Positions 63,659 to 64,000 of a stretch of 64,000 nt of DNA are shown piece after piece. A model generated the notes under the pieces. It had not been told where the DNA came from and searched no databases. It saw nothing but the letters and a program-made list of their open reading frames with translations. A program made the position numbers and the translations under genes. The number at the start of each line of letters is the position of its first letter. Position 1 is the stretch's first letter. The DNA is from Meiothermus sp. CFH 77666. GTDB taxonomy: Bacteria; Deinococcota; Deinococci; Deinococcales; Thermaceae. Location of the stretch: assembly GCF_017497985.1 (NCBI RefSeq), contig NZ_JAGDFV010000017.1:1-64000 (forward strand), read 5' to 3'.

Positions 63659-64000
63659 CTAAAGCCCAGCACCCTTCTCGATATGGGCCGAGACTTCGCC
63701 GGTTTCCTCCGCCTCACGGCGCAGAATTGCGGCCTTGATGCGCTTGAGGGTGGTCACTTCTTCCAGCGCCCGCTGGTCGAGGGTATCGGTCACAAACTTG
63801 ATCTGCTCGTTGATCTCGGGAATGGAAATCTGCTCCAGCGCATTCACCCGGCGGTTGGTCTTTTTAATTTCCTCGCCAATCTTCCGCAGGCGGTTCTCGG
63901 TGTTGGCCACAGCTATGATGGCCTCTCCCAGCTTACGGAACGCCGTGGCGGCCTCGAGGGTCTTGGCGCCCACCCCAATGGGGCTAAAGGCCAGGCTGCC
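63659..64000 (-). CDS. atpD: V/A-type ATP synthase subunit D, C-terminal part
   Basis: The visible part is 113 codons and runs off the right edge. AFSPIGVGAKTLEAA, the KTNRRVNALEQISIPEINEQ core and TTLKRIKAAILRREAEE are typical of subunit D, the central rotor stalk of V/A-type ATPases. The protein is a long antiparallel coiled coil; this segment is the second helix. Thermaceae use this enzyme in place of F-type ATP synthase. It appears to be the last gene of its operon, with a terminator directly after it. Confidence 0.93.
   Translation of the reverse strand, partial: GSLAFSPIGVGAKTLEAATAFRKLGEAIIAVANTENRLRKIGEEIKKTNRRVNALEQISIPEINEQIKFVTDTLDQRALEEVTTLKRIKAAILRREAEETGEVSAHIEKGAGL

Overview
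The window most resembles a chromosomal segment of a Thermaceae bacterium (Deinococcota), probably Meiothermus or a close relative. The grounds are a high-GC sequence, an A/V-type ATP synthase subunit D gene at the right edge, several genes whose -10 box lies about 7 nt before the start codon (leaderless mRNAs), a LysW-like carrier protein, a double-domain aldehyde dehydrogenase, and a very high density of the palindrome CTCGAG. This assignment is an inference from gene content; no database search was possible.

Layout. 1-14.4 kb is the accessory part. It holds a RES/Xre toxin-antitoxin pair whose toxin is cut by an element entering from the left edge, and a divergent pair made of a PLD-SNF2 helicase and a 1334-aa Eco57I-type methylase. 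Seven copies of a ~105-115 bp palindromic repeat surround this pair; three are in tandem directly before a small GIY-YIG nuclease gene. A MntA/HepT toxin-antitoxin pair is embedded in a polyphosphate/phosphohistidine gene set (ppk, exopolyphosphatase, SixA). 14.9-25.8 kb holds an MFS transporter, thrS behind an attenuator-like leader, a penicillin-acylase-like lipoprotein, pilT and an M28 peptidase. 26-30.9 kb holds the minus-strand rplU-rpmA-obgE-rsfS operon, yqeK, an LCP ligase gene and a LysW-like gene. 31-34.6 kb is deoC plus an ALDH16-like aldehyde dehydrogenase. 36-42.8 kb is a five-gene oligopeptide ABC transporter operon with enlarged permeases. 43-44.8 kb is secG, tRNA-Leu and lnt.

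44.9-52.2 kb contains a degenerate metallophosphoesterase, a large BTAD/AAA/TPR (SARP-type) regulator and, behind an 11-bp-phased set of heptamers, a lipoprotein papain-like protease followed by two small genes. This looks like a regulator-protease module. 52.2-61.7 kb is mostly housekeeping: queG, a cyclase, uvrC, hom, thrC and a nitrilase. The right end has an orphan lipoprotein with unusual base composition, a repeat-rich gap, and the end of the V-type ATPase D gene.

Several repeat families explain most non-coding DNA: the long palindrome, a second ~80-120 bp family, 10-bp-stem hairpins with 3-nt loops, and tracts of degenerate 7-bp period. One of the 7-bp tracts forms the interdomain linker of the aldehyde dehydrogenase. 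The best candidates for undescribed biology are the GIY-YIG nuclease with its palindromic repeats, the BTAD regulator-protease module, and the helicase-methylase pair.
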